64,000 nt of DNA from contig OZ020309.1 of NCBI GenBank assembly GCA_963971305.1, positions 15,803,001-15,867,000 of the forward strand, in the 5' to 3' direction. Of the stretch, positions 15,001 to 23,965 are shown in pieces; position 1 is the stretch's first letter; every line of letters begins with the position of its first letter. This DNA is from Arcuatula senhousia. Its lineage: Eukaryota; Mollusca; Bivalvia; Mytilida; Mytilidae. The notes beneath the pieces are model-generated. The model was not told the DNA's origin, made no database searches, and saw nothing but the letters and a program-made list of their open reading frames with translations. Made by a program: the position numbers and the translations under genes.

Positions 15001-15369
15001 AAGTATCAATATTTGCATAAAGATGTTCTGACAGCTTAAAAGCCTCAAGACTTCTTAAAGTAAAATTCAGGCATTTTTTACTTTTCAAGATTTATAACAT
15101 TGAATTCATGTATTTGATTGTTCAATATAAAATTCTTGTTTTTCTTTCAGGACATAACAGATACAATAACATCCATGCCAAGAGAATTCAAGCCTCTCGC
15201 AGACCATCACATGACTAGCAATGAAACGCCACCTATGCCCGAGATGATGACAGAAAGATTGTCAAAATTTTCATCTAATAACCACAAAATAACTGACTTA
15301 ATAAGCAGGACACCACCAACTCCCAAATTTCTGTCACAGTACATGAATGAGAAAGTACAGAATAAATGA
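2871..15369 (+). CDS. SKA3: SKA3, spindle and kinetochore-associated protein 3 (8 coding exons, spliced)
   Basis: Subunit of the Ska complex (SKA1-SKA2-SKA3), which loads on outer kinetochores and couples them to spindle microtubules in mitosis. Exons: 2871-3041, 5316-5481, 6838-6907, 7621-7770, 8255-8379, 11549-11925, 13595-13690, 15151-15369. All junctions are GT/AG and phases match; the total is 1374 nt, 457 aa plus stop (human about 412 aa). Residues 1-112 are the helical assembly domain; the stretch LKQEIQQMK to KQYGY aligns without gaps to human SKA3, including the terminal YGY. The remainder is low-complexity and Thr-Pro rich (11 TP dipeptides), as expected for the CDK1-regulated, Ndc80-binding tail; Thr376 in GPTPP resembles the human TPTPP site. 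The ATG lies just after a splice acceptor, so a 5' UTR exon is likely upstream. Family call sure; exact exon ends inferred. Confidence 0.92.
3518..3765. repeat. TACTGTGGTTTCATT-type MITE, decayed copy
   Basis: Fragments such as GTGGGGTATCAATTTTTGTGG match clearer copies at 13747-13960 and 55250-55468. SKA3 intron 1. No coding. Confidence 0.5.
3876..5240. repeat. 146-bp tandem repeat (about 8.5 units) behind a CCGT tract
   Basis: GGCCCGACCACGTATGTGG and a TCCG microsatellite (3926-3960) lead into units starting TTAAGTTCTTGGTTAAGGTCC at 3971, 4117, 4263, 4409, 4555, 4701 and 4847, exactly 146 bp apart, then decaying units at about 4992 and 5136. Units 1+2 and 3+4 look identical as 292-bp dimers. 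SKA3 intron 1. A degenerate inverted relative lies at 54470-54780. Confidence 0.85.
5316..5481 (+). CDS. SKA3: SKA3 coding exon 2
   Basis: Acceptor TTTTACAG, donor GTACTT, ends in phase 1. Encodes IDGRENCQTL through KQYGYKEF, the most conserved part of the family; joined to exon 1 it matches the human spacing exactly. Confidence 0.92.
6838..6907 (+). CDS. SKA3: SKA3 coding exon 3 (acidic linker)
   Basis: Acceptor TTTTACAG, donor GTAAAT, 70 nt, ends in phase 2. Read in the frame set by exon 2 it is strongly acidic (KEEEEKEENEDEG). The overlapping open frame that reads poly-Lys here is the wrong frame. Confidence 0.82.
7621..7770 (+). CDS. SKA3: SKA3 coding exon 4
   Basis: Acceptor ACTTTTCAG, donor GTATGT, ends in phase 2. 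Contains two TP sites and EDFGFSSYTLKAM, which resembles the human segment SDFGLERYIVSQ. Confidence 0.9.
8255..8379 (+). CDS. SKA3: SKA3 coding exon 5
   Basis: Acceptor CTTTAAAAG, donor GTTAGA, ends in phase 1. Encodes a Ser/Pro-rich tail segment with LTPS and HTPG sites. Confidence 0.82.
9210..9405. mobile_element. About 195-bp MITE with GGCTGTAGCCAG-type inverted ends
   Basis: Begins AAGGCTGTAGCCAG and ends CTGGCTATGGCCC. The flanks are TGCATTGC and TGCATTGT, a possible 8-bp target duplication with 7 of 8 matching, which would fit hAT. SKA3 intron 5. The 91-aa frame across it is not a gene. Confidence 0.6.
9680..10939. mobile_element. CAGTCAGGGGC TIR element, non-autonomous, with a nested insertion
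   Basis: About 50-bp imperfect inverted ends: CAGTCAGGGGCCTTACTTAA on the left, GTAATGCCCCTGACTG on the right. Both flanks carry TATAA, a possible 5-bp target duplication. Inside, AATCACTTGTTTAAGTAT-type motifs recur at about 9712, 9778, 9982 and 10508. A second element (10012-10467) is nested. SKA3 intron 5. No coding; superfamily not assigned. Confidence 0.65.
10012..10467. mobile_element. Nested short element with ATACCCCGCCAC inverted ends
   Basis: Ends ATACCCCGCCAC and GTGGCGGGGTAT are perfect 12-bp inverted repeats. Inside are a TCCG/TCTG microsatellite (10073-10117) and two tandem copies, 162 bp apart, of a unit starting TTTCCGACCAATAACTTG (about 10127 and 10289). Confidence 0.7.
11549..11925 (+). 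CDS. SKA3: SKA3 coding exon 6
   Basis: Acceptor TTTACAG, donor GTAAGA, 377 nt, ends in phase 0. Largest exon; encodes the disordered tail with TPAEK, KTPDFKHLG and PQTPEL. The 180-aa frame on the opposite strand here is a shadow. Confidence 0.9.
13006..13430. repeat. Short dispersed repeat ending in a GGAC tract
   Basis: Two diverged tandem units (TCAGAAAACAGG... at 13046 and 13212) followed by GATGGACAGACGGACAAG (13359-13376) and GGGGGTATAAT, the same tail style as other repeats here. SKA3 intron 6. Confidence 0.55.
13595..13690 (+). CDS. SKA3: SKA3 coding exon 7
   Basis: Acceptor TTTTCAG, donor GTATAA, 96 nt, phase 0. Contains NRGPTPPVPEFLTK; Thr376 in GPTPP is the best candidate for the CDK1 site that in human SKA3 promotes Ndc80 binding. 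Confidence 0.88.
13747..13960. mobile_element. TACTGTGGTTTCATT MITE, about 214 bp
   Basis: A long imperfect palindrome: TACTGTGGTTTCATT on the left, AATGAAGCAACAGTA on the right, with mirrored GGGGTATCAATTTGTGG / CCACGAAAATTGATGCCC inside. Relatives at 3518-3765, 49605-49815 and 55250-55468. SKA3 intron 7. Possible TA target site. Confidence 0.65.
15151..15369 (+). CDS. SKA3: SKA3 coding exon 8 (terminal)
   Basis: Acceptor TTCTTTCAG; runs to a TGA at 15367-15369. Contains NETPPMPEMM and SRTPPTPKFLSQYM. Confidence 0.92.
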   Translation, partial: DITDTITSMPREFKPLADHHMTSNETPPMPEMMTERLSKFSSNNHKITDLISRTPPTPKFLSQYMNEKVQNK

Positions 15370-15440
15370 TTTTTTTTAAGTTTAAAAATTTTGACTATTG
15401 TATAGTCTTGTAAATCTGTAATGTATTTTTATATTATCTT

Positions 15441-15446
15441 AATAAA
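15441..15446 (+). terminator. SKA3: SKA3 polyadenylation signal
   Basis: AATAAA 72 nt after the SKA3 stop, in an AT-rich 3' UTR; the nearest and most likely poly(A) signal. Confidence 0.7.
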
Positions 15447-15749
15447 GAAATAAACACTTGATATAATAGTATAAATAAAACTGTAAATTTTTCCCTTTTA
15501 TTCCTACTTTGTAGTGTCAGAGGGATTATGCAATACCCTGCATTTCATTCAATATAATTTCTACCCATTCTGTTTGAAGACACTCTAATGGGGCTTTAAT
15601 GTGTTTTCATGAGATTTTCCATAGCTAATACATACAATGAAACTAGAATGGCAGTCTTCCATGTGAGGTGTATGTTGCCTGTGTCATAAAATATTCAGTA
15701 AACAGGAATAGATGAATTACAAGCATAAAATCACTTTACATCATATATT

Positions 15750-15953
15750 TAGGGCCCGCATCGAAGATGTGGACGCCCTATAGTTTTCACTTTGTCCGTC
15801 TGTCTGTCTGTCCGTCAACTATTCTTGTGAACACAAAAACTATTAACAACACAGTTCTCAAATTTTATACAGCTACTAAGTAGCATGTCATAATTTGCAT
15901 ATTAAAATTTCATGCAAAAATGTGGAATATTTTTGGAAAAAATTTCCATTTTT
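15750..15953. repeat. GGGCCCGCATCG-type dispersed repeat, left part
   Basis: Starts GGGCCCGCATCGAAGATGTGG, then a TCTG/TCCG tract and an ACAGCTACTAAGTAGCATGTC module. The module recurs at about 17009-17030, so the AGCTCACC element at 15954-16915 split this repeat. Confidence 0.55.
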
Positions 15954-16915
15954 AGCTCACCTTGACCAAAGGTCCATGTGAGCTATTGCCATCACATGGC
16001 GTCGGTCATCGTCTGTTAACAATTGTTCTAAAATCTTCTCCTCTGAAACTAATGAACAGTATTCAATGAAACTTGGTATGAATGATCTTTAAAGTGTCCT
16101 GCACCAAATTTGTGTTTCGATTTTTGATTCCTCAAAAAAACATTGCTGCCATTACTAAAAATAGAACAGGGGTCTGACTACTGTCTTTGGCCTGTAAATC
16201 AAAAAGTATAAGAGATAGATGAAATTTGATGCCCCCTACAGCTTCAGCATCAAAAGTTCTACTATTGTCTCCATTTGGTCGAATTTGTCAGATGATCCCT
16301 TATAGGAGTTGCAGCCAAATAGCGTTTTTTCATGTTTTTGGATTTTAGAATATAGAGAAAAGCTGTTGCTTGCTTAAATGTTCAGCTCATTTAGCTCTAC
16401 AAAAGTCTCCATAGGGTTGAAGTTGTCAGATGACCCCTTTAGGGGTTACAGCCCCTTAAAGGTGAAAAATAGTGTTTTTGGCCTATAGAATGAAAACTAT
16501 TGCAGAAAGAGAAAAGCTGTTGCTCGTTTAAATGTTCAGCTCATTTAGCTCTACAAAAAACTCCATAGGGTTGAAGTTGTCAGATGACCCCTTGTAGGAG
16601 TTACAGCCCTTCAAAAGCGAAAAATAATGTTTTTGGCCTATAGAATGAAAACTATTGCAGATAGAGAAAAGCTGTTGCTTTGTTAAATGTTCAGCTCATT
16701 TAGCTCTACAAAAGCATTCATAGGGTCGAAGTTGTCAGATGACCCCTTTAAGGGGTTATGGCCCTTGAAAGGTAAAAAATAGTGTTTTTTGCTTATAGAA
16801 TGAAAACTATTGCAGATAGAGAAAATCTTTTTCTTGCTTAAACATATAGCTAATTTAGCTATACAAAAGTTTTCATCAAGACCAGGTGAGCGATTCAGGC
16901 TCCTGGGAGCCTCTT
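15954..16915 (+). repeat. AGCTCACCTTG-type dispersed repeat (153-bp internal units)
   Basis: Same family as 549-2055: AGCTCACCTTGACCAAAGG start, GGTGAGCGATTCAGGCTCC end. Internal units with TCATTTAGCTCTACAAAA recur at about 16386, 16539 and 16693. Confidence 0.75.
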
Positions 16916-17258
16916 GTTTATCGAAAATCACAGATTTTGAGAATTTGACTTTGTGAACACTAAAACTCAGAAACTATATATAAACAAGACAGTTCTGAAA
17001 TTTTTTACAGCTACTTAGTAGCATGTCATTATTGTCATATTAAAATTTCAATCAAGAATGTGAAATATTTTTTGGAAAAAAAACTTCATTTTTTATCGAA
17101 AATCACCGATTTTGAAAATGAGACTTCGTGAACAATACACTCATTGAAAACTTAAAACATTGATAAATTAATCTGTTTGGTCCTTGTTGTAATATTTTCT
17201 GGCATTTTTTTTTTATCAAAGCTAATATTCTACCGGTTTTCCAAGTTTTATACTCCTA

Positions 17259-17300
17259 GCGTGTCTGATGAAGGTTAATCCAGAAAAGCGCTTCACGCGC
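17259..17300 (+). ncRNA. Hammerhead ribozyme, type I, family 2 copy A
   Basis: Stem I GCGUGU (17259-17264) pairs with ACGCGC (17295-17300), one G-U. Core CUGAUGA 17265-17271, GAAA 17283-17286. Short stem III AA..UU around GCGC, cleavage after UUC (17294). Stem II is weak: GG/CC flanked by A opposite A, so in vitro activity may be low. Confidence 0.7.
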
Positions 17301-17652
17301 GGTGAAATTTTGCTTTAGTACATTTATCAAAATCATTTCAATATGTGGATCGTGTCTTTTTGGCACATATTCCATATTCTTTCGTTTTTAATATTATTTC
17401 AGAGTTTGGCTTTAGTGCCGTGTGGAGGTCGTAGAAAGCTTCCCCGTGCTTCAGTTGTATGCTCTTATATATTTTCGAGTACTGGAATATGTGTTGGAAA
17501 GACACAGTTTACATATTTCCAAAATTTGATAACGTTTGGCTGTTTCTTAAAACATTGATAAATTAATCTGTTTGGTCCTTGTTGTAATATTTTCTGGCAT
17601 TTTTTTTTATCAAAGCTAATATTCTACCGGTTTTCCAAGTTTTATACTCCTA

Positions 17653-17694
17653 GCGTGTCTGATGAAGGTTAATCCAGAAAAGCGCTTCACACGC
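17653..17694 (+). ncRNA. Hammerhead ribozyme, type I, family 2 copy B
   Basis: Same core as copy A. Stem I GCGUGU (17653-17658) pairs with ACACGC (17689-17694) as six Watson-Crick pairs; relative to copy A the G-U became A-U, which supports selection or descent from a folded RNA. Predicted cleavage after 17688. Confidence 0.75.
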
Positions 17695-17738
17695 AGTGAA
17701 ATTTTGCTTTAGTACATTTATCAAAATCATTTCAATAT

Positions 17739-17787
17739 GTGGATCCTGAGATAATTAAACTTTAGTTTTAATTTTCTCAGGTGGATC
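17739..17787. mobile_element. Tiny hairpin insertion flanked by GTGGATC duplication
   Basis: Relative to the sister copy (17338-17350) there is an extra palindrome CCTGAGATAATTAAAC / TTTTAATTTTCTCAGG between two GTGGATC copies (17739-17745 and 17781-17787). A 7-bp duplication around a foldback looks like a minimal transposition footprint, or a snap-back repair insert. Confidence 0.6.
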
Positions 17788-17944
17788 GTGTCTTTTTGGC
17801 ACATATTCCATATTCTTTCGTTTTTAATACTCAAATGCTATTGACAATTCAGCTCTGAAGTTTCATATATCTATACACATTCCATGGAGCATGCCTTAGT
17901 GGTTATAATCAAAGTTCGTATGATTTTGAAAACACTTAGATTTT

Positions 17945-18430
17945 TTACCGCAGGGCCCTTTCTGACTTTGTCAGTATTCTAATACTAAAGAGGGAATCAA
18001 CATGTTAATTAAAGTTAGGTTGGTTTTGCCCGTTTCCCTCCAAAAGCTCTAGGTTCATTAGGCCATAACTCCCACAAAAATTTGAGGATCAAAATTTCCT
18101 GGTAATATGCCTAAGTACATATGGTATCCTTCTTATATACAAAGTTTCATTGAATTTGGTTTAGTAGTTTTAGAGTAGTTGAGCTGACAAGATGATAAAT
18201 GAGTATTTCAGAAAATTTCTAAGTTCAAAGGGCCAAAACTCCCACAAAAATTTTAGGATCAAAACTTCCTGGTAATATGACTAACTACATATGGTGTCTT
18301 TCCTACATACCAAGTTTCATTGAATTCGGTTCAGTAGTTTCAGAGGAGTTGCGCTATTAAGATGATAAATGAATATTTCAGCAAATTTCTAAGTTTAAAG
18401 GGCCAAAACTCCCACAAAAAATTGAGGATC
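17945..18430. repeat. About 173-bp tandem repeat, left part
   Basis: Units contain CATAACTCCCACAAAAATTTG and CCAAGTTTCATTGAATT; spacing is about 173 bp (18065, 18237, 18410). The array resumes at about 18964-19110 after a MITE and is related to 47700-48360. Confidence 0.65.
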
Positions 18431-18963
18431 GATGAAGTATGTTTGGAAAGGGCCCAAAACGGCTTTTTTTCAAATTCGAGACAGCTTCAAAATAATGCTG
18501 CTAAAATTGTCACAAGAATCTATATTTTATTAAATGTCATAAATTGTTCATGAATTATCTACTTTGGTGAACAGCAGAGACCTTAGAAATTCGTGAACTT
18601 CTTCTTCGCTATTTTTGACATATTTAGCCATTTTTTCAGTAAAAACTGACCAATTTTTTTTTCAGGTAAAATATTCACTTTATCAAAAATCTATGTTGGT
18701 CAGAGCATGCGGCCGATTTTGGCAATAAAGTGGTGAAAAGGGGTGAAAAATCGACAAAAATAAAGATTTTCCTATTAAATATCTATTCCAATATTAAGGG
18801 TAAGGCCGAAAGGAACAACACAATTGTATCACTAGAAAACTGTTTTATATGTTAAATATATGTAATATGCGAGTTATTTTCAAAGCATCAATTTCGATTG
18901 CTTGAACATGAAAAATCAGAAATTACAGGACCAATAATAGGCCTTTGTGAACATACTCCTTTC
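18431..18963. mobile_element. MITE with GAACATACTCCTTT end, copy 2
   Basis: Inserted in the 173-bp repeat. Right end GAACATACTCCTTT; left end decayed (GAAGTATGTTTGG). Internal sequence matches, in inverted orientation, the copy at 46508-47083 (for example GACAGCTTCAAAATAATGC and CATATTTAGCCATTTT). No coding. Confidence 0.65.
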
Positions 18964-19110
18964 CTGGTATCATGCACAACTACATATGGTGTACTTCTTA
19001 TATACCAAGTTTCATTGAATTCGGTTCAGTAGTTTCAGATGAGTTGCGCTGACAAACTTTGTGACGGACAGGACAAAAACAATATATCTCCCCACAAATG
19101 TGTGGGAAGA

Positions 19111-20157
19111 CATAAATATCAAGAGACTGTGACATGCAGTTGCCCCGAAAACTGAGACATATTTTTTTGTGATGCTGCAGGACAACGGAAAGTGCCAAAG
19201 TGACCCCTATATGTTGCTCTGTACGTGCTCCGTTTTTGCCCTGTGTTTCGTGTTGGCCAACACATTTCTCGTGCGTGATTCAAAATCTGGAACTTGTTTA
19301 AATCAGTTTATATTCTCAAAAACTTTTTTTTAATTTCACAATTATACTTATTCATTTTACCGTGTTCATAAGTATTCTATATACAGATCTATGATAACAC
19401 GTGCTTCCTTTTTGGCATTTTTTAAGCACGTGTTTTCGTGTTGGTACTATCCCTCCTTTACCACCTTGTTTAGTTTTAAAACATGTAAAAGAAATTTATG
19501 GAGAAATATATCATTGATTATATGATAGCCCTGCTTCACTTTACAGAAAACGTACAATAATTAGATGGGAGACTTAGATAGACCCCTGTACAACTTTTAT
19601 TGTATGAGAGTAAGATTCAAGCCTCCATTAATAACTCCAAATAATATCAAATTGTCAGATTAGGCTTATCGTATCTGCGAAATATATTACATGTACAACG
19701 ATAAAAATTGGGTAAAACACGAATAAACAAGAGAGGATATGGTTGTCACCATATCCAGTGATAACCCGATCAAGACCGTGAAGAATTTCCTAATTATGTA
19801 TATTTCTGTTTCATATGTAGACCTGTTTATTAAATATTATACTTGTCTTTGGTTTTATATATATATTTTTAGTTATAAGTATTTGTTTTAGTAACAGGTT
19901 CCTTTGTTATGATATAATTGATGAAAGGAACATGAGACTATAACACATATTTCAGTTATATTGTCGACTCCAACTGAGCTATATGGCAATTTCGGAATGA
20001 TCAACGTTATTCCTCATCAGCAGCACTAGAAGCATGCAAACATAGGAAAACCACAATTCCAAAAGATGTTTAAAAGTATAAAACCAAACGAATCCAAATT
20101 AATATAGCTAAGCTAGGGCAAAACTATGATGGAGGGATTTTGATTTTGTATAAATTT
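19111..20157. other. About 1 kb without gene or clear repeat
   Basis: AT-rich, no long open frame, no RNA gene recognised. Confidence 0.5.
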
Positions 20158-20410
20158 AGCTATGAGGGCGGTAGGACCTTTTTCGGGATACTGGGATTGG
20201 CCATATTTAAGCTCTGGATAACCGGGATTTGGACAATTTAAGTTCGGGATTCCGGGATAAAATTATATCAACTTAACCGGGAACCTGGATTCGGGACATA
20301 GGTTGAATATCTTAGTAATAATTTGGTTCCCCAGTTTGGTATTTTTGGTTATACTGTTCTATGCTCTTCATATTCATACAGTGTTTGGCATTTTCAATAT
20401 TTTTGTTAGA

Positions 20411-20454
20411 GCGCCTCTGATGAGTCTTGAATAGACGAAACGCGCGTCAGGCGT
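20411..20454 (+). ncRNA. Hammerhead ribozyme, type I, family 1 copy A
   Basis: Stem I CGCCU (20412-20416) pairs with AGGCG (20449-20453), plus an outer G-U. Core CUGAUGA (20417-20423). Stem II GUCU-UGAAU-AGAC, four pairs (20424-20436). GAAA (20437-20440). Stem III AC/GU closed over GCGC; cleavage after GUC at 20448. Every conserved hammerhead position is present. Confidence 0.92.
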
Positions 20455-20768
20455 AGCAAAATTTATTGTCTGGAACTTTGTTGTCATTTGTATTTCGAAC
20501 ACACGTGAAGGTTAGCACTGCTGGTGGAGTTTAAATTCCCCGAGGTTGGCCCGCTCCGGCACCAACACTTTTGAGTTGGAGAATACATCAAAGCTTTAAA
20601 TTATCCGTCTAAATTTTAAAATTGTCTAAACCCTAAGGTTCTTCCTACCCCAGACATAGGTTGAATATCTTAGTAATAATTTGGTTCCCCAGTTTGGTAT
20701 TTTTGGTTATACTGTTCTATGCTCTTCATATTCATACAGTGTTTGGCATTTTCAATATTTTTGTTAGA

Positions 20769-20812
20769 GCGCCTCTGATGAGTCTTGAATAGACGAAACG
20801 CGAGTCAGGCGT
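20769..20812 (+). ncRNA. Hammerhead ribozyme, type I, family 1 copy B
   Basis: Same fold as copy A, 358 nt downstream. The stem III loop is GCGA instead of GCGC, so the AC/GU pairs stay intact. Predicted cleavage after GUC at 20806. Confidence 0.92.
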
Positions 20813-20900
20813 AGCAAAATTTATTGTCTGGAACTCTGTTGTCATTTGTATTTCGGGATTCCGGGATCAGACCCCCTCCTACCCCCCCCCCCCTCAGCTA

Positions 20901-22290
20901 TTAACAGTTATAAACAAATTGTGTACATGCCGTACATCTAAATGGTTCATTAAAAGAAATTTATTGTGTCTGACATTATAAAATTTGCCCAAAAAGTGTT
21001 GAACTAAGCTGCTCATCATGCTTTTAAATAATTTCGCCATTCCCATTGTAAACATTATGCTATAAAACGGTACTTTTGTTAGGAATGAAACCACGACCCC
21101 CCTTTTAATTTAGATATAAATCCAAGTGTTAAAATTTTGCATAAATAAAACTCGAGAGCTTCCAGATAGGGAAAATCACACGTGACGAACCATCGCTTAT
21201 TTACTATATTTATATCCGGGATTTATGGTCATTTATACCATATATAAACAAGGAAGTAGGTCGATACATCTAATAAAAGAACAAAACAAACAATGCTATG
21301 TTTTATAGTCAGTTTAAGTTGTTCAAAGTTCATAACCACTTTGGAATACTACATTTTGAACAGATAATTTCAAAAAATTAACAATTGAAAAGTAAAATCT
21401 TAAACTACATGTTGAAGAGGTTAATGAACAATGCAGCACATTATCTCTTAAAAATGGCGACGTTAGAGTGAAGCTTCGTGGACTACTTTTACATATTACT
21501 ACATTCGTAGCTTCAATGCATATACATGTTTGATATTTACTGTAATACAAACTCATATTCGAAAAAATTAATAATTATATGAAAATCAATTTCCAGAATA
21601 TTTTCATCTGTTCATTAATTAACGTTTTGCAATGTCTTATGCAGGAATATATTTTTACGCGCATTATTATTTACAAAACATGTAATGCGAACCCGAAGAC
21701 AATTATAACCCCTATACTAAGTAGTTAGGCGTAGATTTCGGGTTATGAAAATGCTGAGCGGAGTTAATCCCCTTTATAAATAGAAAGTATAAAAATAAAA
21801 TAAAAATCATTTGAATGACCAGTATTTTGAAAACGTTTTAGGTCTGCAATTAAAACAATATGCTAGATAAGTGAAAATTTTGATAATTTGTGTGTTTTGA
21901 ATATAAATTATTACGACATTCATCCATCTACATACCTTAGTACTGACAATACCCAACATGTACCCGTTATATAAATGCCTTGATTTTCTATATAGATGGA
22001 AGTTCAATCAACAAAGGGTACTACATCACTCCCTAAATCCGATCAGAACCCCCTCATGGTGGGAGTGGGACAACATTTCAGATATATCCTAACTCTGATA
22101 ACTATGGCTAACTCTGACGGTGCTGGTCACGAATCGGAGATTTCGTGGCGAAATAATAAAGAAATTATAAAGATATAAATAACATTTGATATCCCATTGT
22201 TGAGCTGAAATTTCCGTTTTGTCAAATTCTGACATGCACAATTTACATTTTAGTGATCAAAGATCCCCTTGAAATTTAGTGTTATATTAT
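20901..22290. other. No gene or clear repeat seen
   Basis: AT-rich; only short frames without family resemblance. Confidence 0.5.
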
Positions 22291-23023
22291 GGCAAGCCAA
22301 AGTAGTCTCGAACCCAAACTCACTCTACCAAGGTAGTGAGTCTGGATTACTTCTGTATAATTTTTGTTATTCAACGGTTTTCGGAACTCCTCGACTTTAT
22401 TAGCTAGCTGATGCTAAAAAACAGAAAAGATCGAACAAAATAACATAGGTAAGGTTATTTTGTTCTTTCGTAAGTTTAAACGCAAAATCCCGAAAGTATT
22501 CGACAGACCTTGAAAAACACCTGCTTACGTAGTAAACATCAAAATAGATATGGACATTTAAATAGATATTGTGTAACTGTTCTATAAAATCGAGCGTGCA
22601 TACTAAGTATGATTTGACTTAAAATACATTTTAATAAGCAATATGCCGTATTAACCATATATCTAGGATTTTAAATTATGGTCATTTTATATCAACTTTT
22701 AAAAAATCGACCCCCCCCCAAAAAAAAACTACTTTAAAAACCCACATTTTAAATTTGAATTGACCAGAATTCAAGCCCATGTGGTATAAAGACTTTGCCT
22801 ACTCCTTTTTCACATTATTTATAAAATTAAAAATGTACGCTAGAGATAAACAATGAGCTAAATACATTTTAAACACGGAGGCCTATAATTTCTGAAACAG
22901 TTACTCAAATTTGCAGAAAATTCGAATAGAATCACTATAGTAGTATACAAAAATAGCGTATCTGTATAAGACGTCAAAACTTAATTAATCGCGTGGTCAT
23001 TGTACAGTTTTTTAATCATTGTA

Positions 23024-23330
23024 CTTGGACACGGACCATTTAATTTTTTTGTTGGGGGGGGGGGGGGATTTTTCCTTGAGCCGGGAAATTTTTTTCGCCC
23101 GCTTTGCGGGCCAGATTATTTTTCTAACACACATACTAAGCAAGAATATTTTGTTGGCCAGATGATTTTTTTTTCAATTGCCAAGATTGAAGCCAGATTA
23201 TTTTTTCAACCTAGGTGCTGGCAAGATTTTTTTTTTTACAAAAATCAGGACCGGGAATTTTTTTTCAAAAAAATCTCAGCCCCCCCCCCCCCCCCTAGAA
23301 AATCAAATGGTCTGTGCCTTATATGTTAAA
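23024..23330. mobile_element. G/C-tract MITE with CACGGACCATTT-type inverted ends, copy 1
   Basis: Ends GGACACGGACCATTTAATTT and AAATCAAATGGTCTGTGCC; a G run near the left end and a C run near the right end extend the inverted repeat. The Phe-rich 109-aa frame across it is low complexity. A better preserved sister is at 26098-26382. Confidence 0.65.
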
Positions 23331-23344
23331 TTTACCATTAACAT

Positions 23345-23700
23345 TTGACGATATTGAGATGTGGAATGAGTGTACGCGACACAACAAACATAAACAAACA
23401 GCAATTTAAGAAATCACAACGGAAAACAGCAGTCTTCAACATGACCAGAGGTCACTAGCTGTTTGCCGTCTTGCATTGGCCGAAGACTTGAAATACACTA
23501 CAAAAGTTTCAAAACCAATCCCTAAATCACCAACGTCGACGAAAGACCCAATTCTTGACATAGAATAGTTAACACAGGATGACAAGGACAAACAAATGCT
23601 TTGCCAAAGTTCTTATCATTAAGGATTATACACAACACAAACATTTTGCTTAAATATCGCAGTGGAGTCCTGGCCAAACGGACTGAACATGCAAAACGTA
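23345..23700. repeat. Dispersed repeat (GTGTACGCGACAC / AACATGACCA family), copy 1
   Basis: Contains GAGATGTGG..GTGTACGCGACAC and GAAAACAGCAGTCTTCAACATGACCA. Related sequence at 27090-27140, 27510-28090 and 29240-30380. Unclassified, non-coding. Confidence 0.5.
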
Positions 23701-23965
23701 TAGGAAGCTTCAGTTGTATTCCGATCAGACAGTGTGTTATTATATATTTTTCTATGCTTTTCCCATTAGATAGAATTTAATATCAATTAGTGTTCTGCAT
23801 ATTCTTTCTCTTTGTAGAACACATCTGATCAGCCTAGATTCAAAACAAAAGCCAAAGACTGCACAATTTATAACTTATTTTGTAAATTTCTTTTATTTTT
23901 ACACGTACAAATGAGAATCGTCCGCTCTCATGCGACCTTGTTTTACAGACGTATTACTCTACTAT

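Larger units (their letters stand above)
17150..17820 (+). mobile_element. Retrozyme-like tandem element, family 2 (predicted 394-nt circular monomer)
   Basis: Two direct copies of a non-coding sequence (from CATTGATAAATTAATCTG at about 17159 and 17553), each with a hammerhead-type core at the same place (17259-17300, 17653-17694). Predicted cleavage sites 17294/17295 and 17688/17689 bound a 394-nt unit. Retrozymes are non-autonomous retroelements whose hammerheads release linear RNA that is then circularised. The second copy has a 42-nt hairpin insertion (17745-17781 region). The flanks AATACACTCA and AATACTCA may be a target duplication. The 71-aa frame at 17343 is not a gene. Confidence 0.75.
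20292..20856 (+). mobile_element. Retrozyme, family 1, 1.5-mer (predicted 358-nt circular monomer)
   Basis: A non-coding repeat starting ACATAGGTTGAATATC appears at 20292 and again at about 20654, and both copies contain a complete type I hammerhead. Predicted cleavage sites 20448/20449 and 20806/20807 define a 358-nt monomer. The ends share TTCGGG (just before 20292 and at about 20852), a possible 6-bp target duplication. This matches metazoan retrozymes, which depend on another element for reverse transcription; a PLE is a reasonable partner by inference. Decayed relatives: 46290-47450 and 24494. Confidence 0.85.
20158..20900. mobile_element. Host element with GCTATGAGGG / CCCCTCAGCT ends, carrying a retrozyme
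   Basis: Ends GCTATGAGGGCGGTAGGACC and TCCTACC(C)nTCAGC look like inverted ends. Between them are repeated GGGATTCCGGGAT modules, interrupted at 20289-20856 by the family 1 retrozyme. Confidence 0.45.

Noticed and set aside
19111..20157. Possible exon-like AG/GT pairs
   Set aside because: No frame or conservation to support them; expected by chance in AT-rich DNA.
22300..22345. tRNA-like GGTAGAGTGAG...GGGTTCGAGAC on the minus strand
   Set aside because: No acceptor or anticodon stem can be formed; part of the inverted repeat shared with 26511-26579.
23000..23329. Phe-rich 109-aa frame (and 104/82-aa frames at 26029-26455)
   Set aside because: Produced by G/C and T tracts of the MITE; low complexity and open in both directions.
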